A DNA stretch of 64,000 nt from an uncultured Acetatifactor sp. (GTDB lineage Bacteria > Bacillota > Clostridia > Lachnospirales > Lachnospiraceae): contig CAJUCE010000005.1 of assembly GCA_910584865.1 (NCBI GenBank), positions 25,991 through 89,990 of the forward strand, given 5' to 3'. Made by a program: the position numbers and the translations under genes. Within the stretch, counting starts at the first letter, position 1. Each line of letters opens with the position of its first letter. Below, in pieces: positions 25,053 to 33,933 of this stretch. Below the pieces are notes generated by a model that saw nothing but the letters and a program-made list of their open reading frames with translations, did not search any database and had not been told where the DNA came from.

Positions 25053-25213
25053 TCATTGCGGCTTCCTTTTCGTTTCAGAATATCCCCAAGCTCCTCCCCT
25101 CTGCCTTGTATGGGAATCAGCCTTAATTTATCCTTTGCAAAACATTCCTTTAATTCAAAAGGGGTTCCTGTTTCCCTGATCCTTCCGCTGTCTATCACGA
25201 CAATATGATACTA
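25022..25213 (-). pseudogene. ABC transporter ATPase, C-terminal remnant
   Basis: The minus frame reads HIVVIDSGRIRETGTPFELK and then KECFAKDKLRLIPIQ up to a stop at 25024-25022. This is the part that follows the H-loop in drug-exporter ATPases. A stop codon sits directly upstream of it, and no Walker motifs are found to the right, so at least 200 N-terminal codons are lost. Its end overlaps the start of the permease remnant, as in intact operons. Confidence 0.6.
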
Positions 25214-25374
25214 TATTGAGCCCTAAGATGCATTCAGTCCCCCTGCTTCCCTTTTATCCCAATGCGGAAAAATGCGGAAAAAAGTGAAAACCCAGCAAAT
25301 CGCCCTTGCTTTTTGTCCGCTCCATTGTTATACTGAAAAGAATTATCAAAACAGTTTTAAAAAGGAATCTGATT

Positions 25375-26541
25375 ATGGTTACTCTACTTGCAAAAATTTT
25401 TATCAAAAGTCAAAATGACATGAAAAGTCCTGCTGTACGGCAGGCCTATGGGATCCTGTGCGGTGCGGTGGGAATCTTTTTGAATCTTTGCCTTTTTACC
25501 GGCAAATTCATCGCAGGCTCCTTAAGCAATTCTATCGCCATCACCGCCGACGCCTTCAACAACCTGTCCGACGCAGGCTCTTCCATCATCACGCTGATCG
25601 GCTTTAAAATGGCAGGACAGAAACCGGACCCAACCCATCCTTTCGGACATGGGCGCATTGAATATATCGCCGGTCTGCTTGTATCTCTCGTAATCCTGCT
25701 GATGGGCGCGGAGCTTTTGAAAAGCTCTGTGACAAAGATTTTCCATCCGGAGGAACTGGCTTTCTCCCCCATAGCAATAGGAATTCTGGCCGTCTCCATT
25801 CTGGTGAAATGTTATATGTTTTTATACAACAGGAGTCTGGGAAAAAAGCTGGACTCCGCCGCCATGACCGCCACCGCTACAGACTCTCTGAGCGATACCG
25901 TTGCCACATCCGCCGTTCTGGCCGCTACGCTCATCGCCCACTTCACAGGCGTGAAGATCGACGGCTGGTGCGGTGTGCTGGTCGGCCTGTTTATCTGTTA
26001 TGCGGGCTACAGTGCCGCCAGGGACACCATCAGTCCTCTCCTGGGTCAGGCACCTGATAAGGAATTCGTCATGCAGATCAACAACATTGTCATGTCTCAC
26101 GAAGGGATCCTGGGCATCCACGATCTGATCGTACATAATTATGGGCCGGGCCGAATACTGATCTCTCTCCACGCGGAGGTGCCTGCCGACGGGGACATCC
26201 TCACCCTCCATGACAAGATCGATACCATCGAACATGAATTGGGAGATATTCTGAACTGCCACGCCGTGATCCACATGGATCCGATCTGTACGAAAGACGA
26301 GGAAACCTCCCGCCTGAGAGTCCTGGTGAAAGGATACCTGAAGGAAATCAGCGAAACCCTCAGCATGCATGACTTCCGGATCGTAGCCGGCCCTACCCAC
26401 ACCAACCTGATTTTCGATGTGGTGACACCCTATGATTTTCCCATCGCCGACAATGATCTGGCAAAGCAGATACAGGAGCGAATCCGCCGGGATAATCCCA
26501 ATTATTTCGCCGTGATTGAGGTTGATAAACAGATGGTCTGA
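25375..26541 (+). CDS. Cation diffusion facilitator transporter, probably Mn(II)-type
   Basis: The 388-aa protein has six predicted spans and a C-terminal cytoplasmic domain (about residues 215-300). A further 80 residues follow, longer than minimal CDF proteins. The metal site reads N-x-x-x-D in span 2 (DAFNNLSDAGSS) and D-x-x-x-D in span 5 (ATDSLSD), where zinc exporters have His. This Asn/Asp set is found in Mn exporters such as pneumococcal MntE, so manganese efflux is the best guess. Start at 25375 behind AAAGGA. The open frame begins 23 codons earlier without a site. Confidence 0.85.
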   Translation: MVTLLAKIFIKSQNDMKSPAVRQAYGILCGAVGIFLNLCLFTGKFIAGSLSNSIAITADAFNNLSDAGSSIITLIGFKMAGQKPDPTHPFGHGRIEYIAGLLVSLVILLMGAELLKSSVTKIFHPEELAFSPIAIGILAVSILVKCYMFLYNRSLGKKLDSAAMTATATDSLSDTVATSAVLAATLIAHFTGVKIDGWCGVLVGLFICYAGYSAARDTISPLLGQAPDKEFVMQINNIVMSHEGILGIHDLIVHNYGPGRILISLHAEVPADGDILTLHDKIDTIEHELGDILNCHAVIHMDPICTKDEETSRLRVLVKGYLKEISETLSMHDFRIVAGPTHTNLIFDVVTPYDFPIADNDLAKQIQERIRRDNPNYFAVIEVDKQMV

Positions 26542-26655
26542 CCGCGAAAAACGCACTTCTACGGAAAAGACGGACTTACATAGAAAAGATTGACTTCTAT
26601 AAGAAATGGACAGCAAATCGAAACTACTGGTCGGATATATACAGGAAAGGAAAAA

Positions 26656-27183
26656 ATGGCACCTACAGCATCATTTGCCGACGGAGGCCGTCGGGCGCAG
26701 TCAGACTTATCCCATAAACAAGGAAGCAGAAACCGGGAAAAATATCTCCTCACGAGCTCCAACAGACCGCTCTCTCTGACGGAGGCCGAAACCAGGCGCC
26801 TGGAAACTCTGGAAAAACGCTATCGCAATGCTGCCAGAGCGCAGTTTGAGAGCCGTACCGCCTATTATCACCGGATCACAGGCGGAAACTACACTACGAT
26901 CACCGTGCGGGATCAGAAGACACGATGGGGAAGCTGTTCCTCCCGTGGAACCCTTTCTTTTAACTACAGGCTTATCTTCGCCCCTCCCGCAGTATTGGAC
27001 TATGTGGTAGTCCATGAACTGTGCCACTTAACCCACATGAATCATTCCAAGGATTTCTGGAATATGGTTGCCTCGGTAATGCCGGAGTATAAGATATACC
27101 GGAAATGGCTCCGTGACCACGGACAGGAACTGACCCTGGAAGCCCACATGGGCAGGCTGGGGATTCCCGTCCGTTTATCCTGA
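26656..27183 (+). CDS. YgjP-like (DUF45) zinc metallopeptidase
   Basis: The 175-aa product has the zinc signature HELCHLTHMNHSKDFW (about residues 119-134) preceded by DQKTRWGSCSSRGTLSFNYRL. That segment marks the YgjP/DUF45 branch of SprT-like metal-dependent hydrolases. Cellular substrates are unknown. The usual family length is about 230 residues, so the N-terminal part is short. Start at the ATG with AGGAAAGGA upstream. A longer frame from a TTG at 26590 is possible. It lies 114 bases after the CDF gene. Confidence 0.8.
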   Translation: MAPTASFADGGRRAQSDLSHKQGSRNREKYLLTSSNRPLSLTEAETRRLETLEKRYRNAARAQFESRTAYYHRITGGNYTTITVRDQKTRWGSCSSRGTLSFNYRLIFAPPAVLDYVVVHELCHLTHMNHSKDFWNMVASVMPEYKIYRKWLRDHGQELTLEAHMGRLGIPVRLS

Positions 27184-27462
27184 CACCTTCCTAATTCCCG
27201 TCTGTTTCGCCCCTCTTTACACAACAAAATGCCTATTCCGCGTAGAGTTTTCCGCCTGATATCACATCCCCTGGATTCCCGAAGTGTTTAGCCTCATGCG
27301 GTCAAATGCCTGAGAGAACAGGACTTTGCCTTCACCTCCGAACCTCTGCAAAAAGCCCCGCCTCACGACACAGAGTTACCGGTCCGCACAGTGCTGCATC
27401 GCACACGCGCAGACCAGGACATCTTCGGCCGCAAGACGGAGCCTTTTCTATAACCGGTTCCT

Positions 27463-27498
27463 TTCAGGCATGCTGGGCACCTTTCGCACATGCCTGAA
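27463..27498 (-). terminator. Hairpin at the 3' end of the envelope operon
   Basis: Perfect 10-bp arms TTCAGGCATG and CATGCCTGAA flank 16 bases, starting 16 bases past the stop of the last gene. It lacks a T-run, so it may protect the 3' end more than terminate. Nothing else is seen in the 330-base interval 27184-27514. Confidence 0.5.
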
Positions 27499-27514
27499 GG
27501 AAGCCTCTCATTTA

Positions 27515-30130
27515 TCACCGCTTTTCATTTACATATATCTGCGCCCTGCTCTGGATGACCTTTGCTACCTCCTGGGCACTCTTCTGTCCGGCAAAATAGG
27601 ACGGAATCTCCTCATTGATAATATTGGCTACATCCGCATTGCCGTAATAGCATTTATTGATAGAGAAGATATAGTTTACCACCTCATCCACCTGTTCCTG
27701 TGTCAGCGGATCCAGCTTAATCTCCTCACCATTCATATAGTAGTAATCGTCATATTCCTGCTTCTCACCGTTTTCGTCCGTATAGTAAGGTCTCTCTGTC
27801 GCCTTCTGGGCCGCCTCCATAAAGAATTTCTTCTGGGTAGGCATCATCCACTCTAATTCGGACTGGTACTCATCTGTCAGATAGTACCGCAGGAATTGCC
27901 AGGCACCGTCAATATTGGCAGACCGGGCAGATATCGCATAGGATTCACCCGCCTGCACATAGGCTCCCATTCCGCTCTCCGTGGGGAAGCCGATATAGGA
28001 AACCTCCTCCCCAAAGCGCCCGTTTACATTGTAGTTGAGATTGCTGATATTATTAAGGTACAAATTGCTTAAAACGGTTCTGTTTTCCCTGTACTGGGAT
28101 TCATAGCTCTGCCAGTAGTCCTCGCCGAAAGTATCCTCGCTGAGTTCCTCGGGAAGGGTTTTGGCATATTCCATCATATCAATAAAATTCTGGGAATCAA
28201 AATTACATTTTCCGCTGGACACATCGACGAAATCCGCCCCACAGTAATCCATCATGGTATACATGAAAGAATCTCTGGTCATCTCTCCGAACATGGTAGT
28301 TCCCTCAGGCAGAGTCTCCATCAGCTGCTTCATGTCTGCCATGGTCCAGGAAGTACGGTCTCCCACTATGGATTTCTTTCCGATGACAGTGCTGACCCGG
28401 AAAGAAGGGATTACATAATACAGCTTTCCGTCCATGGAATACGCATCCAGTACATTCTGCACAAACTCCACATTGGACAGCTCCTCATCCTCTTCTATCA
28501 GCTTGCCGATATCCGCCAGCAATCCCTTGGCTATATAATTCTCCGCCGGAAGCCCGTTTGTAAGCAGGATATCCGGCATATTCCCGGTAGTTATATCATT
28601 GTTCAGCTGGGTAACGCCGGCTTCGTAATCCTCATAGCTGTTATAGGAATCATACTCCTTCACAGTGATACGATATTCGTCGCTGCTGCGGTTAAATTCC
28701 ACCACACGCTGCTTCATATCGCTGGCTACGTAATTGCCCGCCAACACCAGAACCGCCTTGTCCGGAATATCTTTCGGATCCACATAATTGAAGATCCCGG
28801 CCTTTACCTCATCTCCGTAATTTTCATAGAATATACCAATAAAGGAAGTTTCACTCAGCTCGATCAGGGAGCTGAAACCGCTGATGTTCAAGTCGGAATT
28901 GATAAAGTTCATCTTCTCCACACTGTCCTCAGCGCCCACGCTATAGGTATATACACCCCTGTCATTGCTGAACACCAGATCCGACGACTTTCCGGCAGCC
29001 ATGGTATTATAACCGTTCCATGACATAGACGACGGCATAAGGCTGGCCTCGCCAAACTGATCCGTTGCAGGATCATAAGTGACAAGATACTGCTTCTGGT
29101 AATCATTTTCATCATAATATATGATCAGGAAGGTACCGTCTTCTTTTGTCATCATACTATTGAAATTGCTGAATACCTTGTTCACTTCCTCAGGCAGAGC
29201 TTTCCGCTCCGAGGCATTTCCTTGGGCATCCACAATCACCTTATAACCATTCTCTCCGGACAGTATCAGGTACAGCGTACCGTCGTCGGTTACAGACATT
29301 CCGGCCACATAGGCGTATTCTTCTTCGGAGGTAAGCCCTTCCAGTTCCTTCTCCCAGGCAAAGCTTCCGTCCATATTCCAGCAGCTGATATAGCTTTTCT
29401 GTACGGAGGAATACTCTTCGCTGGAATAGTCTTCGTAGTAATAGTTCCTCATGGCGTAAATGAAACCGTTTCCGGCAAAATGAAAGTCTCCATAGTACGA
29501 ATTTTCATAGATATCGCCGCCTACCAGCATATCGTCTTCGATCATATCTTCGGCGCCGGTGTCCGCAGCGCCTTCTTCCGGCTCTGATTCACCTTCGGAT
29601 TCCGCTCCCTCTTCCGGCTCAGTGCCTTCCGATTCTGTTCCTTCCTCCGGTTCGGCAGCGCCTTCGTCTTCTGTTCCTTCCTCCGGTTCACCTGCGCCTT
29701 CGGACTCCGCTCCTTCCTCCGGCTCCGCCCTATCTCCCGGTTCTGTCCTGGGCATCGGCACTCCGCCCCCACCCGTCCCGCTGTTGCCGGTCTGGGTTCT
29801 CCATTCGGGAATCTCCATATTCACAACCTGTACGTCAGTCCCGTCTTCATTCATGGTCAGCATCTTCATGTCCAGCTCGTCTCCGCCCTCGGACCAATGA
29901 TAGACCTGCGCCATCACATAAATCTTGCCGTCCCTGTGAACGGAAGCCCGGATTCCGTAGTCGTCTCCGCCCAAATCCGGCATCTCAAATTCCTGGAACT
30001 GATACACATGCTCCTTCGCCAGCGCGGCATTCTCCATCTTGTTGCCGCCCTTGCCGCAGGCCGACAGGCCCAGAACCATCGCTGCCGCCAGCCCCATGGC
30101 CACAGTTCTCTTTCTCCATACCTTTTTCAT
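27515..30130 (-). CDS. Lipoprotein with propeller-like domain and family 1 solute-binding domain (B)
   Basis: The 871-aa product has a lipobox LSAC (Cys25). A segment with repeated beta-strand units follows (DGKIYVMAQVYHWS, DGTLYLILSGENG and similar), about residues 40-450, which looks like a beta-propeller. It is interrupted near residues 125-200 by an acidic Glu/Pro/Gly repeat (EPEEGAESEG variants). From about residue 455 comes a solute-binding domain (VLVLAGNYVASDMKQRVVEF, ITTGNMPDILLTNGLPAEN, GESYAISARSANIDGAWQFL). Such fusions are rarely described. It is the last gene of a six-gene operon with a paralog at the head. The start at 30130 has GGGGG six bases upstream. Confidence 0.75.
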   Translation of the reverse strand: MKKVWRKRTVAMGLAAAMVLGLSACGKGGNKMENAALAKEHVYQFQEFEMPDLGGDDYGIRASVHRDGKIYVMAQVYHWSEGGDELDMKMLTMNEDGTDVQVVNMEIPEWRTQTGNSGTGGGGVPMPRTEPGDRAEPEEGAESEGAGEPEEGTEDEGAAEPEEGTESEGTEPEEGAESEGESEPEEGAADTGAEDMIEDDMLVGGDIYENSYYGDFHFAGNGFIYAMRNYYYEDYSSEEYSSVQKSYISCWNMDGSFAWEKELEGLTSEEEYAYVAGMSVTDDGTLYLILSGENGYKVIVDAQGNASERKALPEEVNKVFSNFNSMMTKEDGTFLIIYYDENDYQKQYLVTYDPATDQFGEASLMPSSMSWNGYNTMAAGKSSDLVFSNDRGVYTYSVGAEDSVEKMNFINSDLNISGFSSLIELSETSFIGIFYENYGDEVKAGIFNYVDPKDIPDKAVLVLAGNYVASDMKQRVVEFNRSSDEYRITVKEYDSYNSYEDYEAGVTQLNNDITTGNMPDILLTNGLPAENYIAKGLLADIGKLIEEDEELSNVEFVQNVLDAYSMDGKLYYVIPSFRVSTVIGKKSIVGDRTSWTMADMKQLMETLPEGTTMFGEMTRDSFMYTMMDYCGADFVDVSSGKCNFDSQNFIDMMEYAKTLPEELSEDTFGEDYWQSYESQYRENRTVLSNLYLNNISNLNYNVNGRFGEEVSYIGFPTESGMGAYVQAGESYAISARSANIDGAWQFLRYYLTDEYQSELEWMMPTQKKFFMEAAQKATERPYYTDENGEKQEYDDYYYMNGEEIKLDPLTQEQVDEVVNYIFSINKCYYGNADVANIINEEIPSYFAGQKSAQEVAKVIQSRAQIYVNEKR
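29560..29760 (-). repeat. Acidic low-complexity repeat inside lipoprotein B
   Basis: Imperfect tandem units encoding E-P-E-E-G-(A/T)-E-S/D-E-G repeat about six times. The DNA units (TTCCTCCGGTTC variants on the plus strand) are similar enough to allow slippage. Confidence 0.75.
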
Positions 30131-30211
30131 AATCATACCCCCATGTGCTTTAACACATTTGCCAGGCAAACTTCCTGAAAAAAATCTACCACTGCCTTTT
30201 CCGGCAGATCT

Positions 30212-31627
30212 TCAATCTTCCTCTTCTCCTGCCTCATTTTGCTCCTGCGCAAGTCTCTGCCCGCGCTTTTCCTGTTTGCGCTCCTGTTTCTCCTGCTTTT
30301 TCAGAGCTCCCTGCGCCTGTTTTTCCTGCCTGCGGGCCTGCTTCTCCTGCTTCTGCGCAAGCTTCGCCTCCTGTTTCTCCTGTTTCCGGGCAAGCTTTTC
30401 TTCCTGCTTTTCACGCTTTCTTTCAAGCCCATCTTCCTGCTTCCGCTCCCGCCTGTTCTCCCGCTTCTCACGGGACGGCTTTTCTTTCTTTATCCTGCGG
30501 ATTCCTTTAAGGCTTCCCAACGCCGATTCTTCCCCAAAATCACTGTCCTCAAATCCGTCCTCTGCCGCTTTGTCCCTCTTCCGGCTTCTGCGCTTCTCGC
30601 GTCTCTTCTCTACCCAACGCTCCGCCTTATCCATCAGCTTCAGCCGCACATCCCGCAGGGTCCAGCCCTTATGCTTCCACCAGATGCAGAACAATACCAG
30701 CGCCAATCCCACCGGATAAGCCAGAAACAGAATCCCGAAAAACGTCATCAGCGCCAGAATATCCTCGTATCCTCTGGCAATGTTCTCCCAGTAAGGGTAG
30801 ATAATTGCCTTGCCATTCATGGAACGGACTCCAAACTGCGTCAAAAGCTTCAGCCTGGAGAGAAGGGAATAGCGGGTGGTATTCTCCACCACTTCTGTTT
30901 CCTTCTCCTCATTCCCCAGCTGCTCCCTGATATAGTTCACCGCAAACCCGGTCACCGGATTGGGCATTACGATCTCATAGTGGTTGATTCCATGACTGAT
31001 GCCCAATTCGCTGAGCGTCTGATAGGACACATACACCAATGTGGAATCCAGCCCGGCAGCTTCCGCCAGTCGTCCCTTCGGCCGCTCCACAACGCCGGTG
31101 ACAATGTGAGGCACGCCCCCTATAGAAACCATCATTCCGGCCACGTCATTGGAACCGAACAGCTGCCAAGCCGCATCCTCATCTATCACACAGTAATCTT
31201 TCATCAGGTCATTGCCCGAGAAATAAGCGCCATATAGCAGCTGCACCGGATGAAACAGGAAAAAATCTCCTCCTATACCGATAGCATCCGCCGTAATGCT
31301 GGCCTTGTCCGTAGATATATTCACGGTACCGTCGGCACTGTAGGCATCCGCCCACAGCCTGGCGCCGGGATTCTCCGATTCCTGAACCACAGAAGCGTCC
31401 ACCAGCGCATTGTCCACCGTATGCTCGAAGTCAATGATTGCATCCTCGGTAATACCTGACCCTACTGAAAAAAAGCAACTGACCTGGGAAGCGTTTTTCT
31501 TGCTGCTCCATCTTGCGGCCGCCGTCTGCGAAAGCTGGCTCTGGCCCAGATAGTTCGTAGTGAAAAGCAGGATCAGGAAAATCAGAAAGGAAATCCCTCC
31601 GCTTATACCCAATACTATTTTCTTCAT
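30212..31627 (-). CDS. MacB-ectodomain-like bitopic membrane protein with charged cytoplasmic tail
   Basis: The 471-aa protein has a first span (about residues 6-28) and an external domain (about 30-265) that resembles the periplasmic core of MacB/FtsX permeases: DEDAAWQLFGSNDVAGMMVS, GGVPHIVTGVVERPKG. A second span (about 288-310) and a tail of 160 residues follow. The tail is dense in Lys, Arg, Glu and Gln (KQEKQEAKLAQKQEKQ) and probably a long helix. True FtsX permeases have four spans, and this one lacks the other two. It sits 23 bases after the adaptor gene, so the two are likely partners. GAGG lies six bases before the ATG. Confidence 0.6.
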   Translation of the reverse strand: MKKIVLGISGGISFLIFLILLFTTNYLGQSQLSQTAAARWSSKKNASQVSCFFSVGSGITEDAIIDFEHTVDNALVDASVVQESENPGARLWADAYSADGTVNISTDKASITADAIGIGGDFFLFHPVQLLYGAYFSGNDLMKDYCVIDEDAAWQLFGSNDVAGMMVSIGGVPHIVTGVVERPKGRLAEAAGLDSTLVYVSYQTLSELGISHGINHYEIVMPNPVTGFAVNYIREQLGNEEKETEVVENTTRYSLLSRLKLLTQFGVRSMNGKAIIYPYWENIARGYEDILALMTFFGILFLAYPVGLALVLFCIWWKHKGWTLRDVRLKLMDKAERWVEKRREKRRSRKRDKAAEDGFEDSDFGEESALGSLKGIRRIKKEKPSREKRENRRERKQEDGLERKREKQEEKLARKQEKQEAKLAQKQEKQARRQEKQAQGALKKQEKQERKQEKRGQRLAQEQNEAGEEED

Positions 31628-31650
31628 CACTTACCTCATTTCTATCCGGT

Positions 31651-33768
31651 CTATCCGTTATTTTCACTCAGCCTGACCTGCTTTCCTGCTTCCACCGGCT
31701 TCGTGGAAGTCGTAATTACAAATTCGTAGCCATAGAGTGCCGCACTGACGGCAGACTGGGTATCATCGCTTGCCAGCACCTCCACATCCACACGGCTGGC
31801 AATATAACGTGTGCTCAAAGGTCCCGGCTTGGACTCCACGATCAGGATGAACTTGCCGTTATTGTCCTCCCGGATGGCACTGTTGGGCACAATATAGTCA
31901 TAATTAGAGCTCTTCTGGCCCACAGACACATTCAAGGTCTGGCCGGCCGTCACGTTTCCGGAAACGTCAAAAGTCAACAGTTTTTTCTGGCCGGGATCAT
32001 TGGGATCCGGCTTAATATTGGCCAGAGTCACCGTCAGATCATCATACCGCCAGGCATTTACCAGATCTGCCACATCTCCTACAGACAATCTCTTGGCCTG
32101 CTCGTTTGTCACAGAAAAACTCATATTATAGCCTTTCCCCTCCGGCTGCATGACCGCCACGGGAGTGCTGGCATCGGTATTCTTCCCTGCAGTCGCGTTC
32201 AGGGCCGTAATGGTACCTGCAATGGGAGCCGTGATAGTGGCGTTGACGGATTTTTCGGTCAGCTCATCCACCTTTTCCTGCGCTCTGTCCACAGCCTCCT
32301 GGGCAGTCTCCAAACCGGATACCTTGCCGATCCTGGCAGCCAGCTCCGTGAGATCCTTCTCTCTGTCTGCAAGCGCAGTCTCTTTATCCGTCAGGTTAGC
32401 CTGTTTTTCGGCAAGTACCTTCCTGGCCTCGGACAACTGTCCGTTTACAGCATTCTGCTGATTCTTCAGATTATTGATAATGCCTTCCGTGGTTCCGCTG
32501 TTTTTCTTGTCTTCCAATGCCTGCTCCGCACGGTTGTAGACCTCTTCCCTTCTGGTCGCTTCCAGACTGGCGTTATTGTATACTGCCTGGGCGTTAATTT
32601 CCGCTTCCTTTGCGGCAATCAGCTGTTCTTCCAGCTTATCTTTCTCTTCTTCCAGCTTATCCACTTCGGCCTGAACCGCAGCGCCTATATCCTCGCTTAC
32701 CTCATTCAAGCTACCTGCGCTTTCCTCCGGCTGCTCTGTTTCAGAGGCCGGAGCCGATTCGCCTGGCTGCTCCGCCTGGGGAGCCGGGGTAGGGTCATTT
32801 TGTTCTGGCACAGAAGGAGTCTGTGTCCCTTCATCCGGTTCCGATACAGATGAAGCAGCAGCTCTGTTATCCATGTCCTCTGCAGAAGAATCCCCCCCAT
32901 TGTCCGCTTCCGAAGTATCCGGAGTTTCGGATGAAGCCTGATTGTCCCCATCTCCTGAGGCATCTCCTGAAGGCTTTTCACTCGTAGGAGGCGTCGTCGG
33001 CTGCGGAAGCAATCTTTCAATCTGCTCTTCCAGCAGCTTAATCTGATCCTGTAAATTGGACACCACGTTCTGTTTCGCCGTGAGATCGTTTTTCGCATCC
33101 GATTCCACACGCTTCGCCTCATCCCACGCAGCCTTCGCCTCGTCCCGCGCCTTTGTCTCCGCCGATACATCCGCATTGTTTTCCGGTGTCAGGGAGATTT
33201 GATTGCCGATTGCCTCATACTGGCTCTGCAGTTCATCCACATTCTTCTGGGCTGCCGTCACCTCATTCTTCGCCGCCGTGACCGCATTCTCCGCTCCGGT
33301 CACCGCATTCTGGGCCGCCGTGATCTGCTGACGGTAAGAATCCGTGGAAATGCCCGTATCCGCCGCCTGAATATCGGCAGAAGTAATCTCCGTGGAAAGC
33401 AGGGTGGTACGGAATTCGGCCTGAGCTTTCTCCAATTCCTCTCTGGCCGCCTTCAGTTCTTCACTCTCCTCATCCTCCAGGTAAATCAACACTGCGTCCT
33501 TCTCTACCGTATCTCCCACTTTCACGGCCACGCTGGCTATCTTCCGGGACTCCTTCACTTCCACATTATAAGGATCTCCGCTTTCCACAAGACCTGACCC
33601 GCGAATCTTGGCCGTGATGGTGCCCGACTGTACATACTGCGTCGCCACCTCCGGCAGGGAATAGTTCATGATTGTGTTGGAGAAAAAGGTGAGTACCAGC
33701 ATCACGGACAGAAATATGATCGCTGCCGTCTTCACCCATTCCCTTTTCTTCTTTCCGTTCTCGTTCAT
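31651..33768 (-). CDS. HlyD/MacA-like membrane fusion (adaptor) protein with extended coiled coil
   Basis: The 705-aa product has one N-terminal span (about residues 12-30). Next come a lipoyl-like half (GSGLVESGDPYNVEVKESRK, VKVGDTVEKDAVLIYLED), a coiled-coil arm (about 105-265), a disordered Pro/Ser/Glu-rich insertion of about 110 residues (265-375), the return arm (about 380-510), and the second lipoyl half (NATITAPIAGTITALNATAG). Beta-barrel segments finish it. This is the order of MacA/HlyD adaptors, but with the hairpin tip replaced by a disordered segment. In a Gram-positive there is no outer membrane channel to meet, so the arm may span the wall. The start has GAGG seven bases upstream. 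Confidence 0.78.
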   Translation of the reverse strand: MNENGKKKREWVKTAAIIFLSVMLVLTFFSNTIMNYSLPEVATQYVQSGTITAKIRGSGLVESGDPYNVEVKESRKIASVAVKVGDTVEKDAVLIYLEDEESEELKAAREELEKAQAEFRTTLLSTEITSADIQAADTGISTDSYRQQITAAQNAVTGAENAVTAAKNEVTAAQKNVDELQSQYEAIGNQISLTPENNADVSAETKARDEAKAAWDEAKRVESDAKNDLTAKQNVVSNLQDQIKLLEEQIERLLPQPTTPPTSEKPSGDASGDGDNQASSETPDTSEADNGGDSSAEDMDNRAAASSVSEPDEGTQTPSVPEQNDPTPAPQAEQPGESAPASETEQPEESAGSLNEVSEDIGAAVQAEVDKLEEEKDKLEEQLIAAKEAEINAQAVYNNASLEATRREEVYNRAEQALEDKKNSGTTEGIINNLKNQQNAVNGQLSEARKVLAEKQANLTDKETALADREKDLTELAARIGKVSGLETAQEAVDRAQEKVDELTEKSVNATITAPIAGTITALNATAGKNTDASTPVAVMQPEGKGYNMSFSVTNEQAKRLSVGDVADLVNAWRYDDLTVTLANIKPDPNDPGQKKLLTFDVSGNVTAGQTLNVSVGQKSSNYDYIVPNSAIREDNNGKFILIVESKPGPLSTRYIASRVDVEVLASDDTQSAVSAALYGYEFVITTSTKPVEAGKQVRLSENNG

Positions 33769-33856
33769 CGCTATACCTCTCCTCAATCTATATTCGTTCG
33801 TGCGTATTAGCTGCAAAACTTCGTATTTCGAAGGAATACCGCCCATGCGTTCTTCC

Positions 33857-33933
33857 GGATAAGAAAGGTTCGCCTGCGAACCGTAGAATTTCTTAGCGGG
33901 TGTCTTTTAGCCGCTTAGAAATTCTTCTTATCC
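33857..33933 (-). repeat. Three-way-junction palindrome between permease and adaptor genes
   Basis: An outer stem GGATAAGAA/TTCTTATCC (33857-33865 with 33925-33933) encloses two hairpins: GGTTCGC/GCGAACC (33867-33882) and GAATTTCTTAGCGG/CCGCTTAGAAATTC (33886-33899 with 33911-33924, one mismatch). The permease stop codon lies inside the outer stem. No T-run follows. Confidence 0.75.

Noticed and set aside
29560..29760. Tandem repeats considered as a CRISPR array
   Set aside because: Units are contiguous, imperfect and in frame within a lipoprotein gene; there are no spacers. No CRISPR array was seen in the window.
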